A stretch of 64,000 nucleotides of DNA from NCBI GenBank assembly GCA_942491945.1, contig CALODD010000037.1:78154-142153 (forward strand), written 5' to 3'. Shown piece by piece: positions 49,591-58,020 of this stretch (positions within the stretch are counted from its first letter, which is position 1; each line of letters starts with the position of its first letter). The stretch comes from JAJDYQ01 sp942491945 (GTDB lineage Bacteria > Pseudomonadota > Gammaproteobacteria > JAJDYQ01). The translations under genes were made by a program, and so were the position numbers. Below the pieces are notes generated by a model. That model was not told the origin of the DNA. It searched no databases and saw only the letters and a program-made list of their open reading frames with translations.

Positions 49591-50472
49591 ATGATTTTAC
49601 AGCGCACATTACTTTTATTGTTGTTTGTTACTATTAGCTTGAGTAATACTTGGGCCAACACCTCGGCAGCGGTCGTCCAGGGACTACAAATGCCAGCATG
49701 GGTAGAACGAGATGGACAACGCCGTGCACTCACTGCCAATCAGCCCCTGCAGTCTGGCGATAAAATCATTACCGGTAAATCTGCACGTGTATTACTGGCA
49801 CTGGAAGAAGGTAGCCATATCAAGCTAGGTGAAAATGCCCAGCTAAACCTCGCTGAAGTCCAGGCGCCAGAGCAACCATCTGGCGTGTTTACTGGTCTGG
49901 TCGATGTACTCAGTGGCGCTTTTCGTTTTACCACCAGCCTTATCGGCGCAACTAGACAACGTAATATCGATTTTCGTATTGGAACGGTTACGGCGGGGAT
50001 ACGCGGTACCGATATCTGGGGACGCTCGAATAACGAAAAAGATATCGTGTGTTTGATCGAAGGCAAAATTAATGTCGCTTCCGGTAATGACAACTTCGAT
50101 ATGTCTGACCCTCTTAGTTTTTATATCAAACCTAAGAATGCACCCGCAGATCCAGTCTCTCGCGTATCAGAAGAACAGCTGACGCAATGGGCCCAGGAAA
50201 CAGAATTGCAAAAAGGTTTTGGTGTCGTTCAGGATAATGGCCGATACGCACTTAATATTATGTCCGTACAGTCTTTAAATAATGCTCAGCTCAATCAAAA
50301 TACGTTAAGCCATGCCGGCTATGCCAGCGAGATTCATGAAGCTAACGTTAGTGGTCAAACATGGTATCGGCTTCGTATCACACACCTGGCTTCGCACGCG
50401 GATGCCCGGCAATTAAGCGAGCGATTACAACAGGATATTGCTGTCGGTACACCATGGATATCAACCATGTAA
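49591..50472 (+). CDS. FecR-domain protein with C-terminal SPOR domain
   Basis: A 293-residue exported protein. A signal peptide ends near SNTWA. Residues about 40-175 are a FecR-type periplasmic beta domain (NQPLQSGDKIITGKSARVLL, GTVTAGIRGTDIWG). The last 75 residues look like a SPOR peptidoglycan-binding domain (GYASEIHEANVSGQTWYRLRI, LSERLQQDIAVGT). No sigma factor or TonB receptor is close by, so the FecR part is not likely to signal iron uptake here. It probably binds septal or denuded peptidoglycan. It is followed 84 bp later by a second SPOR protein. Confidence 0.85.
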   Translation: MILQRTLLLLLFVTISLSNTWANTSAAVVQGLQMPAWVERDGQRRALTANQPLQSGDKIITGKSARVLLALEEGSHIKLGENAQLNLAEVQAPEQPSGVFTGLVDVLSGAFRFTTSLIGATRQRNIDFRIGTVTAGIRGTDIWGRSNNEKDIVCLIEGKINVASGNDNFDMSDPLSFYIKPKNAPADPVSRVSEEQLTQWAQETELQKGFGVVQDNGRYALNIMSVQSLNNAQLNQNTLSHAGYASEIHEANVSGQTWYRLRITHLASHADARQLSERLQQDIAVGTPWISTM

Positions 50473-50556
50473 TGGACATTTAATACACAGGCATTCTCAA
50501 TATAGGCCATTCCTGTTATAAACACGCCTGAATCATGTTCTGGCGTAAACATCATT

Positions 50557-51930
50557 GTGATCGACAACCCATTAAAACGATTTAACAGTTACAGATCATT
50601 CATTCTTTGCTGTCTGCTTCTATGCTCACCATTATCTGGCTGGGCAGAAACCGAATATGAAAAAGGCTGGGATAAATTCCAGACCGGCCACTATGAAATT
50701 GCACACTCCATCTGGCTACCTCTCGCCGAGGAGGGTGACGGTGATGCCGCACTGGGACTGGCGATTATTTATGAGAACGGCCTGGGCCTCAGTCGCGACA
50801 TCACAGCTTCGGTAAAGTGGTATCAAATCGCCGCCGATAATAATATTGCCGAGGCACAACATGACCTGGGCATTAAATATTTCAGTGGCACTGGCGTAGA
50901 ACGCAATCCGCGTAAAGCCTATGAACTCTGGAGACAGGCCGCAGAATCAGGACTGAGTGCAGCTCAGACAAAATTTGCCTTCCTACATATTCAGGGCATG
51001 GGCACACGCCAGAACATCCCTGAAGCATTGAAATGGTATCGCCAGGCAGCAACACAGGGCAATACCGAAGCTATGTATAACCTCAGCCTGATGTATCAAA
51101 AAGGTACGGGCGTCCGTAAAGACCCACACCAACGTAGACACTGGCTCACCAGAGCATCTGACCTCGGTTATCCGAGAGCACAATATGATCTGGGATTGAT
51201 GAAGCTGCACGGCAAAGATATCGAGAAAAGTGTCTCAGGTGGCAAACAACTTTTACTAAAAGCAGCGGAGAATGGTTCGGTCGACGCTCAGTACTATCTC
51301 GGTACGCTTTATCTAAACGGTCATATCTTGCGCCCTGATCGCGAACTTGCCGTGCAACTACTCGAATCCGCTTCTCGTAAAGGCCATAAAGGCGCGAAAC
51401 AGGCGCTTGTCGATATTGATTCTCTAGATAAAGGTAACAGCCGTGTCCTTGGCCAGTTACCAAAACAAAAGACGGACGCCAAATTAAAAAAGAAGACGGC
51501 ACCAGTTACCCGAACAACACCAAAGCCTGCACCTAAGAAAAACAATACTGTAGTGTTAAACGAAAAACTGGCAACGCAATCTCCACCACCGGCCGCACCT
51601 AAACCGGCTCCATCAGCGCCGCCTACTGGCCATGACCGTACAGAATGGCTACTGGAGCAAAGTGACGATATTTATACCATTCAACTGCTGGCAACGACCG
51701 ATAGATTGGGTGCCGTTAAAAGCCGGGCAAAATACCCAGCCTCGATGGACACATTTATTTATCGTTTCAAACGTAAGGGAGAACTCTGGTATGCCGTCGG
51801 CGCTGGATTACACGATGATTACAAACAGGCCAAAAACGCAATTAAGCAATTCCCTGCCAAAGTGCGGAAAAATAAACCCTGGGTTCGTAGCCTGAAAGTC
51901 CTCAAACCGATTCTATCCCAGTCTCAATAA
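50557..51930 (+). CDS. Sel1-repeat protein with C-terminal SPOR domain
   Basis: A 457-residue periplasmic protein starting at GTG 50557. The signal peptide ends near SGWA. Residues about 40-280 consist of roughly seven Sel1-type repeats, such as AQHDLGIKYFSGTGVERN and AMYNLSLMYQKGTGVRKD, scaffolds for protein binding. A Pro/Ala/Lys-rich linker (300-360) leads to a SPOR domain (IYTIQLLATTDRL, DTFIYRFKRKGELWYAVG). SPOR domains bind peptidoglycan stripped of stem peptides at the division site. Together with the FecR-SPOR gene it suggests a cell-wall or septum complex. Confidence 0.9.
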   Translation: MIDNPLKRFNSYRSFILCCLLLCSPLSGWAETEYEKGWDKFQTGHYEIAHSIWLPLAEEGDGDAALGLAIIYENGLGLSRDITASVKWYQIAADNNIAEAQHDLGIKYFSGTGVERNPRKAYELWRQAAESGLSAAQTKFAFLHIQGMGTRQNIPEALKWYRQAATQGNTEAMYNLSLMYQKGTGVRKDPHQRRHWLTRASDLGYPRAQYDLGLMKLHGKDIEKSVSGGKQLLLKAAENGSVDAQYYLGTLYLNGHILRPDRELAVQLLESASRKGHKGAKQALVDIDSLDKGNSRVLGQLPKQKTDAKLKKKTAPVTRTTPKPAPKKNNTVVLNEKLATQSPPPAAPKPAPSAPPTGHDRTEWLLEQSDDIYTIQLLATTDRLGAVKSRAKYPASMDTFIYRFKRKGELWYAVGAGLHDDYKQAKNAIKQFPAKVRKNKPWVRSLKVLKPILSQSQ

Positions 51931-52022
51931 GGTAATTGCATTCCCCCATATACGAATATGACTGGTTTTTAGGGTGCAGTCATAGGCATAATCCGCGTTT
52001 TCGTTAGACAGGAGAGTCTCTC

Positions 52023-52679
52023 ATGCGCATCATTTTGCTCGGTGGGCCCGGTGCTGGTAAAGGTACTCAGGCGACCTACATTAAGGAAAAGTACAATATT
52101 CCTCAGATTTCTACGGGCGATATGCTCCGTGCACACGTGAAAGCAGGTACTGAACTCGGTGCTGCTGCAAAGAAAATCATGGACGAAGGTGGTCTTGTTT
52201 CCGACGATATCATCATGGGTATGGTTAAAGAACGTATCACTGAAGATGACTGTGCGAACGGTTATCTATTCGATGGTTTCCCGCGCACAATTCCTCAGGC
52301 AGACGCCCTGAAAGAAGCTGATGTTGCGGTTGATGCTGTTGTTGAAATTGACGTACCTGATGAAGAAATCGTTAAGCGTATGTCTGGCCGTCGTGCTCAC
52401 CTGGCTTCTGGCCGTACTTACCACGTTATTTACAACCCACCAAAGGTTGAAGGTAAAGACGACGAAACGGGTGAAGACCTGGTTCAACGTGATGACGATA
52501 AAGAAGAAACCGTTCTTGCTCGTCTGAAGGTTTACCATGATCAGACTGAGCCTTTGATCGATTACTACACCTCATTCAGCAACAGCGGTGAAGAAGGTGC
52601 TCCAGCATACGTTAAGGTCAACGGTATGGGTAAAGTTGACGAAATCCGTGATCAGATCTTCGGCGGTCTGGACGGATAA
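52023..52679 (+). CDS. adk: Adenylate kinase
   Basis: A 218-residue enzyme that balances AMP, ADP and ATP. The P-loop is GGPGAGKGTQATYIKE at the start, the AMP site ISTGDMLRA follows, and the adenine loop GYLFDGFPRTIPQA is near 80. The long lid domain is present (SGRTYHVIYNPPKVEGKDD), without the four zinc cysteines of Gram-positive types, as expected. Codon use is biased to GGT and GCT, a sign of high expression. A terminator follows. Start has an AGGAGAG ribosome site. Confidence 0.98.
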   Translation: MRIILLGGPGAGKGTQATYIKEKYNIPQISTGDMLRAHVKAGTELGAAAKKIMDEGGLVSDDIIMGMVKERITEDDCANGYLFDGFPRTIPQADALKEADVAVDAVVEIDVPDEEIVKRMSGRRAHLASGRTYHVIYNPPKVEGKDDETGEDLVQRDDDKEETVLARLKVYHDQTEPLIDYYTSFSNSGEEGAPAYVKVNGMGKVDEIRDQIFGGLDG

Positions 52680-52694
52680 TCAAACTAAAGTACT

Positions 52695-52726
52695 AAAAAA
52701 GCCGGGACATGTTCCCGGCTTTTTTA
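52695..52726 (+). terminator. Rho-independent terminator after adk
   Basis: AAAAAAGCCGGGA and TCCCGGCTTTTTT form a stem with a CATGT loop and a T-run. It ends the adk transcript. Confidence 0.93.
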
Positions 52727-52812
52727 TGCCTGCCATCTATACCCCGTTGGGTATTTACGACACGTTCCTCATTGGTAAACTCCTGATCATTCAAGTTTTT
52801 TCAGGTACCGAT

Positions 52813-53037
52813 ATGCCTTATTACGTTTACAAACTATTCCCGAATCGTACGTGTGAGCACGTCAACGATTTCGAGAGCTACAAGGAAGCCCGCGAACTGG
52901 CACGCGAAACTCGTGCTAATGTCACCGTGCAGGACAATTGCAATGTCAAAGTCGTGTTTGCCAAAGACAGTAAGGAAGCTGAAACGCTAATTCTGACACC
53001 TCGTGAACGCCCTATCCTCATGGAGCACGAGAAGTAA
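52813..53037 (+). CDS. Small conserved protein (74 residues)
   Basis: A short soluble protein starting MPYYVYKLFPNR, then a helix (FESYKEARELARETRA) and an alternating strand region, TVQDNCNVKVVFAKDSKEAE. I do not recognise the family. The strand-helix-strand pattern is compact and the start at 52813 follows an AGGTACC sequence. A longer reading frame from 52588 overlaps adk and its terminator and is not credible. It is 12 bp before the cysteine-rich 150-residue gene on the same strand; they are probably co-transcribed. Confidence 0.75.
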   Translation: MPYYVYKLFPNRTCEHVNDFESYKEARELARETRANVTVQDNCNVKVVFAKDSKEAETLILTPRERPILMEHEK

Positions 53038-53049
53038 GACCGCAATACG

Positions 53050-53502
53050 ATGGAAGAAAACGAATACCGATCGACCTATAACGAGGTTAATCAGATTCGA
53101 TGCGCCTTCGAAAAGGCCATATTGTCACGCCGTTGTAGCTGTAGTCAGTCGCATAAATTCTGTCTTGCGGAACGCGAAGGTGTTTCCTGCCAGTCCGCTC
53201 TGAAACAGGAACGCTGTCAAACTTTCCTGAAGGCCGCACGCGAGAAGGCCCTGTTTGTCTTTAAGCTCACTCAGTTTGATGGCGTACTACCCCATGCCAA
53301 GGAAATACGCGTGCAGATCGGTAGCTTGTCAGGCCTTGCTGAAAGCATGGATTTGAATATTTCAGATGAAATCGAAGATATTGATACATTGCTCAAGGAT
53401 GGCGAACTGCATTTTGGAAACCTGACAGAAATTCCCTACGACATTCTGATCCGAGCTATTAATAGAATGCAGGCACGCAAGCGCCGCCCACGACGGAAAT
53501 AG
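53050..53502 (+). CDS. Cysteine-cluster hypothetical protein (150 residues)
   Basis: I do not recognise this protein. Its N-terminal half has a striking cluster of cysteines, RCSCSQSHKFCLAEREGVSC then C in QERCQTF, a possible metal or iron-sulfur site. The middle has a strand and helix (KEIRVQIGSLSGLAESM), and the end is strongly basic (RMQARKRRPRRK). There is no signal peptide or membrane helix. The basic tail could bind nucleic acid. It follows the small conserved gene closely and precedes the PP2C gene by 155 bp of AT-rich sequence. Confidence 0.7.
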   Translation: MEENEYRSTYNEVNQIRCAFEKAILSRRCSCSQSHKFCLAEREGVSCQSALKQERCQTFLKAAREKALFVFKLTQFDGVLPHAKEIRVQIGSLSGLAESMDLNISDEIEDIDTLLKDGELHFGNLTEIPYDILIRAINRMQARKRRPRRK

Positions 53503-53657
53503 ACACAGCAATCCTCAGGTATTGCCTTAAGTTCAGACGATAAATACTTTGTAAAATCTCATCACCCTGTTACGATTGCCAGACATACAAAGCGCATACT
53601 TTTATTAGCGTTTAATAATAACGAATTCAATGGCCTAACAGCTATTTACACCAAATT

Positions 53658-55538
53658 ATGGCGATACTGAGCTACGACATTGCCGGCGACCAGATTGATG
53701 GTGCCCGAGACTACCAGGAAGATGCTTTCCTCATTACGCATTTGAATAATGCGGAAGATGATCAGCAAGCTCTGGTAATTGTTGCTGATGGCATGGGCGG
53801 ACACGCTGCGGGCAACGTCGCCAGTAACATGGCTGTACAGGCCTTTAACAAACACGTCTCATCAAACTGGCCAGCTGACGATCCATCTGAAATTCCAGAC
53901 ATACTTCGTACCAGTGTCATTAAAGCTAACGACGCACTAAAAGAAACCGTCGCAGAAACAGCTGCTCTTTCTGGCATGGGCTGCACCATGGTCGGTATCG
54001 TTCTCAACGAAGGCAAGGTCTGGTGGGCCAGTGTTGGTGATAGCCATCTTTACCTGATCCGCGACAAAGAAATTTCCAAGCTCAATGCAGACCACAGCTA
54101 CGGTGGCTTTCTCGATCGCATGGCAGCAGAAGGTAAGCATATTGAAGTAGACCCTTCTCTATCTCGTAATATGCTAATGAGTGCCCTTACCGGTACCGAT
54201 ATTGCTGAAATTGATGTGCCTGCTGAACCCTTTGAATTACAGCCTGAAGACAGTCTGGTTATCGCCAGTGACGGTCTCGACACACTGGTACGCGACGAAA
54301 TTATCAAACAGGTCGGCTGGGCACCCGATGCTCGACAAACTGCCGGCAAGTTATTAAAAGCTGTCGAAGATGTACAGCGCCCTCGTCAGGACAACACCAC
54401 AGTCGTTAACGTTCGTACTACAGCCGTTGAGATTCACGCCCAGGCACCTGCAGCTTACCAGTATGGTGATGTTACCGGAGCAGCTTCCGGTGAAGTCGAT
54501 AGCACAGTTGATGACGATGATTATTCTGCATCCTCTGGTGGTGGTTTCGGGAAAATTGCAGCGGCAATTGCGGTACTTGCGATTGGTGTCGTTGCTGCAG
54601 ATTTCTTCATGAAGCTCGGGCTTATTTTCCCGCAAGACAAAACACCTATCGTCGCCGAAGCACCAGAAACAACAGATGACGTTGTAGCCGAAGTTGAAGA
54701 AGTCGCAGATTCAACTGACAGCGCTGCAGAACCTGAGACAGCTACAGCAGAAGTAACTGAAGAAGCTGCTCCAGTTGTTACCGTCCCAAAAAAACCAAAA
54801 CATCACTTTGTTAATCCATTTGCTGATAGCTTAAAGAACGGCGCATCCGGCCCAACCATGGTGACTGTGCCTGAAGGCGAGTTCATGATGGGGGCATCCT
54901 CACTTTCGGTAAACCTGGATGAACGTCCGCAGCACAAAGTGACTCTGAAAGAATATGCGATCAGCCAACACGAGATCACTTATTCACAATATGAGCGCTT
55001 TGCTAAGGCTATGGGCAAACGATCACCAGAACGTTCTGGTGTAAACCCGCAGATACAACCCATTGTCGAAATCAGCTGGCAGGATGCTCAGGACTACGCT
55101 TCCTGGCTGAGTCGCATGACCGGCCATAAGTACCACCTCCCAACTGAGGCACAATGGGAGTACGCAGCACGTGCCGGAACTACATTCCCATACTGGTGGG
55201 GCCGTGATGCAGGCAGTGGTAATGCACACTGCGCGGGGTGTGGCAGCGGTGCCAATCTACGTAAAGCAGCACCTGTTGGCAGCTTTGAAGCCAATGCCTG
55301 GGGCATCTACGATACGTCTGGCAATGTCGCTGAATGGACACAGGATTGCTACAACGCCAATTATGAGGGTGCACCAACTGATGGCTCAGCATGGCATGAC
55401 GGAGATTGCTCCAAGCGTGTGGTTCGGGGTGGCTCTTTCAGTAATGCGGGAAGCAGTGTCACCAACACTCGTCGCGAGAAATACAGTGCAGGATCAAGGC
55501 TGACTCACCTGGGTTTCCGCGTCGTCCGCGAAAAGTAA
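53658..55538 (+). CDS. PP2C phosphatase fused through a membrane helix to an FGE/SUMF1-like domain
   Basis: A 626-residue fusion. Residues 1-255 are a PP2C Ser/Thr phosphatase with metal motifs VADGMGGHAAG (43-52), ASVGDSHLY (124-132), ASDGLDTL (203-210) and the end RQDNTTVV. Residues 299-317 are one membrane helix. Residues 325-390 are an acidic, Pro/Ala-rich stalk. Residues 398-626 are a formylglycine-generating-enzyme-like domain (WEYAARAGTTFPYWWG, GNVAEWT, RGGSFS). The two catalytic cysteines of true FGE are missing from the C-terminal part, so it is likely a sensor or binding domain outside the membrane, controlling the inside phosphatase. It is the only phosphatase facing the window's four kinases. 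Confidence 0.92.
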   Translation: MAILSYDIAGDQIDGARDYQEDAFLITHLNNAEDDQQALVIVADGMGGHAAGNVASNMAVQAFNKHVSSNWPADDPSEIPDILRTSVIKANDALKETVAETAALSGMGCTMVGIVLNEGKVWWASVGDSHLYLIRDKEISKLNADHSYGGFLDRMAAEGKHIEVDPSLSRNMLMSALTGTDIAEIDVPAEPFELQPEDSLVIASDGLDTLVRDEIIKQVGWAPDARQTAGKLLKAVEDVQRPRQDNTTVVNVRTTAVEIHAQAPAAYQYGDVTGAASGEVDSTVDDDDYSASSGGGFGKIAAAIAVLAIGVVAADFFMKLGLIFPQDKTPIVAEAPETTDDVVAEVEEVADSTDSAAEPETATAEVTEEAAPVVTVPKKPKHHFVNPFADSLKNGASGPTMVTVPEGEFMMGASSLSVNLDERPQHKVTLKEYAISQHEITYSQYERFAKAMGKRSPERSGVNPQIQPIVEISWQDAQDYASWLSRMTGHKYHLPTEAQWEYAARAGTTFPYWWGRDAGSGNAHCAGCGSGANLRKAAPVGSFEANAWGIYDTSGNVAEWTQDCYNANYEGAPTDGSAWHDGDCSKRVVRGGSFSNAGSSVTNTRREKYSAGSRLTHLGFRVVREK

Positions 55539-55557
55539 TTCAGTTTACCTCGGCTTA

Positions 55558-56037
55558 TTATTCTTTCGGCGGCAGCCTGGGCGGCCGCATTTCTTCAAAT
55601 TTGATATTGCTTGATGGCGTGCCTTCCACGTTATTTCCTGACTGCTTAACCCGTTTACCCCTCTGTGGGCGTGAACTTGAAGACGCTTCAATAATATCTT
55701 CATGCAGCTGTTCGACATAGGGTAGCTTATAGGCTCTGGGTATCTTGTCCTCCCCTTCTCCCAGATCAATTACCCACATATATATAGCGCCTTCACTGCC
55801 TGTCTGCTTACTCGGTTGCTCAATGTATTGTGAAACCAGCTGAAACTCCTCCGGCAAAGGCTCTTCTATCGGCCAACCCAAAACATCCGGCAAGGCCTTC
55901 CATGTGACGACATAGAAAACACTACATATAACAATAATTGCGGCTTTCACCTGCCATCGATAATTAGCTTTTAGACTTAGTAATAAAAGAAATAAAACAA
56001 CCAGAACATATGCAACCGTTAACGCCAATACGATCAT
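55558..56037 (-). CDS. Membrane-anchored hypothetical protein, end of ExbB-like operon
   Basis: A 159-residue protein with two hydrophobic helices at 1-20 and 30-48, then a soluble part of about 100 residues. The C-terminal stretch is rich in Ser, Arg and Pro (PQRGKRVKQSG, MRPPRLPPKE). I do not recognise it. Its start overlaps the upstream ExbD-like gene by 4 bp (ATGA), so it is translated with it. It ends 20 bp before the convergent PP2C fusion gene, with no clear terminator between. It may be an accessory subunit of the channel complex. Confidence 0.7.
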   Translation of the reverse strand: MIVLALTVAYVLVVLFLLLLSLKANYRWQVKAAIIVICSVFYVVTWKALPDVLGWPIEEPLPEEFQLVSQYIEQPSKQTGSEGAIYMWVIDLGEGEDKIPRAYKLPYVEQLHEDIIEASSSSRPQRGKRVKQSGNNVEGTPSSNIKFEEMRPPRLPPKE

Positions 56038-56639
56038 GATGGCTCCAGCATATACGGCGTCAGCAGTTTTGGAATTTGATTGATATTGAGCACTTCGCCT
56101 TTGCCATCGAGTTTAAAACGCACAAAGGTATGTTCCATATCCTGCTTATCGAAAATAGCTTTGCCGACGAAAACTGTTTTCAACGTTGGGTTCACTTTAT
56201 CGACAGTTAAAGAGACTTCCAGTGGTTGTTGACTATGCTGGGTGTAGTAATAAGCGTTCACAACATACTCACCACTGATAATGCCGCGCAATGTCACAAC
56301 TTCCTGATTGATCTGATGCAGCACTTCTTCGCCATTGACCATAATCGTATCGTTGATTTCACCACGGTCATCGCGATCCAGGTGTAACCAGCCGGCATCT
56401 TTCTGCAGATAGGAAACCACTTCTCCATGGGGATCTTCAACCCAGACATCAATATCGTCAGCGACATCTTTCGGCCAGGTCAGGGTAATAATGTACTCCG
56501 CCTTGAGATTAGCTGAACCCAGCTTGGCCAGTGGATTAACGAACATAATGGTTACCATGAACAACATCGTGAACCCAAGCAATGCATTAAAAAGCAGGTC
56601 AGTAAATGGATCGGTATAGTATCCGCGCCTGCGTATCAT
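56034..56639 (-). CDS. ExbD-like membrane anchor with DUF2135-like domain
   Basis: A 201-residue protein. It begins with basic MIRRRGYYTDPFTDLLFNAL and a single membrane helix with an acidic residue at its start, in the place of the proton-carrying Asp of ExbD/MotB. The periplasmic part is not the usual ExbD domain: ADDIDVWVEDPHGEVVSYLQ and LHLDRDDRGEIND look like a DUF2135/prepeptidase-type beta sandwich. It lies 4 bp after the ExbB-like channel gene and overlaps the next gene. The pair could form a proton-driven motor, with the sandwich domain binding an unknown partner. Confidence 0.75.
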   Translation of the reverse strand: MIRRRGYYTDPFTDLLFNALLGFTMLFMVTIMFVNPLAKLGSANLKAEYIITLTWPKDVADDIDVWVEDPHGEVVSYLQKDAGWLHLDRDDRGEINDTIMVNGEEVLHQINQEVVTLRGIISGEYVVNAYYYTQHSQQPLEVSLTVDKVNPTLKTVFVGKAIFDKQDMEHTFVRFKLDGKGEVLNINQIPKLLTPYMLEPS

Positions 56640-56642
56640 GGT

Positions 56643-57356
56643 TTACTTACTCAAATAGGTTTCAATGGTATCGCTGATCATTCCCATTAAACGCCCGGCT
56701 CCGCGATCCAGAAAATGATATTGCAAACCGAGCAACATACCTGCGAGTAAACCGGCCAATGTTGTGAATAAGGCGATACGCATACCACCACTCATATCAA
56801 TCAACATATTCTGAATCGTGCTGATATCGGCATTGTCGATGACAGCGACAGAACCCAGCATAATGATGAAACCAATTACGGTTCCGAGCAATCCTAGCTT
56901 GATCATCGTATCCGCGATAAACCAGCCAAAGTCATGATTCGCCGAGATATCTTTTTCCATATTCTCTAGCATCAGACGACTACCTTTGGTCTGCGTACTG
57001 CACTGCTGACGCATTAACTGCTTATAAAGTTGTTCATGTAATAAACAGTCCTGAAACTCTGTACCTTTTGAAAGCACTCGACCACTTTCATTAAGCCCCA
57101 TCTCACCACAATTCTCACGTAATGTTGCTTCGATATATTCGGCTCGATCAATTTCTCTGGACAGGTAAACGACGCGGAATCCAGCTGCGGCTGTCGTAAT
57201 AATAAAAATGACGATGATGATGGATGAGATATAGCTCTTATCGTGCTCCAGCAGGGCGGCAAACATGCCAAAATCCCAGGCCAGATAAAAACCGAACAAA
57301 ACCGCGAGCACCACGGCCAGCCACTGCAGGAAAAGTTGATAGGAATATCGAGGCAT
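56643..57356 (-). CDS. MotA/TolQ/ExbB-type proton channel
   Basis: A 237-residue membrane protein. Two N-terminal helices (residues about 10-60), a cytoplasmic middle domain, and two C-terminal helices: MIKLGLLGTVIGFIIMLG and FTTLAGLLAGMLLGLQYHF. The pattern GLLGTVxGFI with small residues is the MotA/TolQ/ExbB channel signature. It forms the channel with the adjacent ExbD-like protein. The TlpA-like gene lies 35 bp upstream on the same strand. No TonB is present, so the energised partner is unknown. Zorya-type ZorA is longer and is not this protein. Confidence 0.85.
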   Translation of the reverse strand: MPRYSYQLFLQWLAVVLAVLFGFYLAWDFGMFAALLEHDKSYISSIIIVIFIITTAAAGFRVVYLSREIDRAEYIEATLRENCGEMGLNESGRVLSKGTEFQDCLLHEQLYKQLMRQQCSTQTKGSRLMLENMEKDISANHDFGWFIADTMIKLGLLGTVIGFIIMLGSVAVIDNADISTIQNMLIDMSGGMRIALFTTLAGLLAGMLLGLQYHFLDRGAGRLMGMISDTIETYLSK

Positions 57357-57391
57357 CGCTGGATTCTACCCCATCACTTTCAAAAGTCTAT

Positions 57392-57928
57392 TTACTCCTC
57401 TAATAATCGCCATAACCTGAATCTCAACGACCACCCTGTCGTCAAACCAGATACTGCCGCCCGGATATCACCGTTGCCATCAATAATGAAGCTCGTTGGA
57501 ACTCCTCGAATACCATACTGTGAAGCAATAGCACCCTCCGGATCATTAATCGTTCGATATTCGGCCTCTTCAACCTTCATAGCCATTTTGACTTCTTCTT
57601 TCGAACCCGACTGAATGGCTACAGCGAGAACCTGATAATCCTCGGCCAGAGAAGTCATCATGCCGTGTTCAAATTTACAGATAGGACACCAGGTTGCCCA
57701 GAAATATAACAGGACAGGTTTTCCTTGATACTGAGCTAGTGTTGCAGGCCGACCATCGACATCCAGCGCAGAGATCGGCGGCGCTTTACCAACGACAACA
57801 TCACGCTGTAGCCACAGCTGACCAATTTGCATTGCCATGACAAAGAGTAAAACGTACCCAAAATACTTCAGGATTCGTAGCGATAATTTTTTCCAGCCGG
57901 GTGGCTGTTCCTGCGTCTCTGCTTCCAT
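57392..57928 (-). CDS. Thioredoxin-like periplasmic disulfide protein (TlpA/ScsD-like)
   Basis: A 178-residue protein with one N-terminal membrane anchor (residues about 18-35) and a periplasmic thioredoxin fold. The active site is the CPIC of FWATWCPICKFE near 83, followed by the cis-proline loop RGVPTSFIIDGNG near 140. Such proteins reduce or transfer disulfides in the periplasm, for example in cytochrome c maturation or copper resistance. It is the first gene of the operon with the ExbB-like channel, which suggests it protects or matures a partner there. Confidence 0.87.
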   Translation of the reverse strand: MEAETQEQPPGWKKLSLRILKYFGYVLLFVMAMQIGQLWLQRDVVVGKAPPISALDVDGRPATLAQYQGKPVLLYFWATWCPICKFEHGMMTSLAEDYQVLAVAIQSGSKEEVKMAMKVEEAEYRTINDPEGAIASQYGIRGVPTSFIIDGNGDIRAAVSGLTTGWSLRFRLWRLLEE

Positions 57929-58020
57929 GAGATCATTTTAACCTCAAGCAGAAAACGACACGATCAGTTTTAACGGCCTCCCATGGAAAACCGTTAGCTC
58001 ATTAATAACCTAATGGTCAC

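Noticed and set aside
53658..55538. True formylglycine-generating (sulfatase-maturing) enzyme
   Set aside because: The catalytic cysteine pair in the C-terminal segment is absent, and no sulfatase gene is adjacent.
55558..57356. Zorya or Tol-Pal system
   Set aside because: ExbB-like and ExbD-like genes alone are not enough: no ZorC/D or ZorE, and no tolA, tolB or pal follow.
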